Assembly (NCBI GenBank): GCA_947252455.1
Contig: CAMXVQ010000015.1
Coordinates: 1 to 23,840 of the forward strand
Reading direction: 5' to 3'
Length of the DNA stretch: 23,840 bases
From: an uncultured Atopobium sp.
GTDB lineage: Bacteria > Actinomycetota > Coriobacteriia > Coriobacteriales > Atopobiaceae
Position 1 is the first letter of the stretch. Each line of letters starts with the position of its first letter. The notes below the pieces were generated by a model, which was given only the letters and a program-made list of their open reading frames with translations, was not told where the DNA came from and ran no database searches. The translations under genes and the position numbers were made by a program. Below are positions 23,624 to 23,840 of the stretch, piece after piece.

Positions 23624-23840
23624 ATGGACAATGCAAATGAAACACAACAATTGAGTGCAAACCCTAAAACTGAAGAAGCGGTCGTAGATTTGAGCGGCGC
23701 ACAGACCAATCCTAAAACAAAGGACGCAGGCGTAGATTTAGGTGCTGCGCTTACCAATCCTAAAGCCGACGCAGAAGAGCTCAATCAGCTTGAGCAAAAT
23801 CTTTTTGTAACACGTTACTGTTCTGCTGAAATTGCAGGGT
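23624..23840 (+). CDS. unrecognised protein with N-terminal 16-residue repeats, cut by window edge
   Basis: The first 72 codons are visible. ATG 23624 follows AAAGGA at a suitable distance; an in-frame ATG at 23594 lacks one. The N-terminus has no signal peptide or membrane helix. It holds an imperfect 16-residue repeat: NPKTEEAVVDLSGAQT, NPKTKDAGVDLGAALT, then a partial NPKADAEEL. After the repeats, LNQLEQNLFVTRYCSAEIAG may be the start of the main domain. I do not recognise the family. It is transcribed away from the fructose PTS operon, which makes a regulatory or sugar-related role possible but unproven. Confidence 0.75.
   Translation, partial: MDNANETQQLSANPKTEEAVVDLSGAQTNPKTKDAGVDLGAALTNPKADAEELNQLEQNLFVTRYCSAEIAG

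Overview
The window reads as a stretch of an AT-rich actinobacterial chromosome, most likely class Coriobacteriia, family Atopobiaceae (Atopobium, Fannyhessea or Lancefieldella type). The reasons are the alaS-ruvX-mltG order next to an aroB-like gene (an actinobacterial arrangement), the low GC content, tRNA genes with encoded CCA ends, and an anaerobe-style set of fructose PTS genes with NADP-type glutamate dehydrogenase. No insertion sequence, prophage or CRISPR array is visible. The taxon is an inference from gene content; nothing in the window proves it.

Region 1 (1-5442, minus strand) is a tightly packed operon read as alaS, ruvX, mltG, yqeG and a 3-dehydroquinate-synthase-like gene cut by the window edge. 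Gaps are a few bases or overlaps. It joins tRNA charging, pre-rRNA or Holliday-junction processing, glycan-strand termination, a HAD phosphatase and an AroB-like protein. The AroB-like protein has lost the family's glycine-rich NAD motif.

Region 2 (5662-12441, minus strand) holds a SigB/SigF-type sigma factor overlapping a cysteine-rich, degenerate RsbW-like protein, with a good promoter in front. Upstream of these are a DUF948-type membrane protein, the recombination ATPase RarA, a dGTPase-family HD hydrolase, and a 665-residue protein that fuses an SGNH/GDSL esterase to a GNAT acetyltransferase. The esterase-acetyltransferase fusion is the least ordinary gene here.

Region 3 (12533-16821) has gdhA on the minus strand. 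Then come a plus-strand tRNA-Pro/tRNA-Gly pair behind a clear promoter, a diacylglycerol-kinase-family lipid kinase, and an adenosine/adenine deaminase homologue that lacks the usual catalytic glutamate. A perfect 12-bp hairpin separates the deaminase from the convergent PTS genes.

Region 4 (16894-23840) is a carbohydrate block on the minus strand: fructose-specific EIIBC and EIIA, manA, tRNA-Arg, then 1-phosphofructokinase and PTS enzyme I. Together these take up and phosphorylate fructose to fructose-1-phosphate, convert it to fructose-1,6-bisphosphate, and feed mannose-6-phosphate into fructose-6-phosphate. No HPr gene (ptsH) is in the window. Two strong minus-strand terminators divide the block into separate transcripts, and several palindromes sit at its promoters. 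The last plus-strand gene is cut by the window edge. It starts with an imperfect 16-residue repeat and I do not recognise it.
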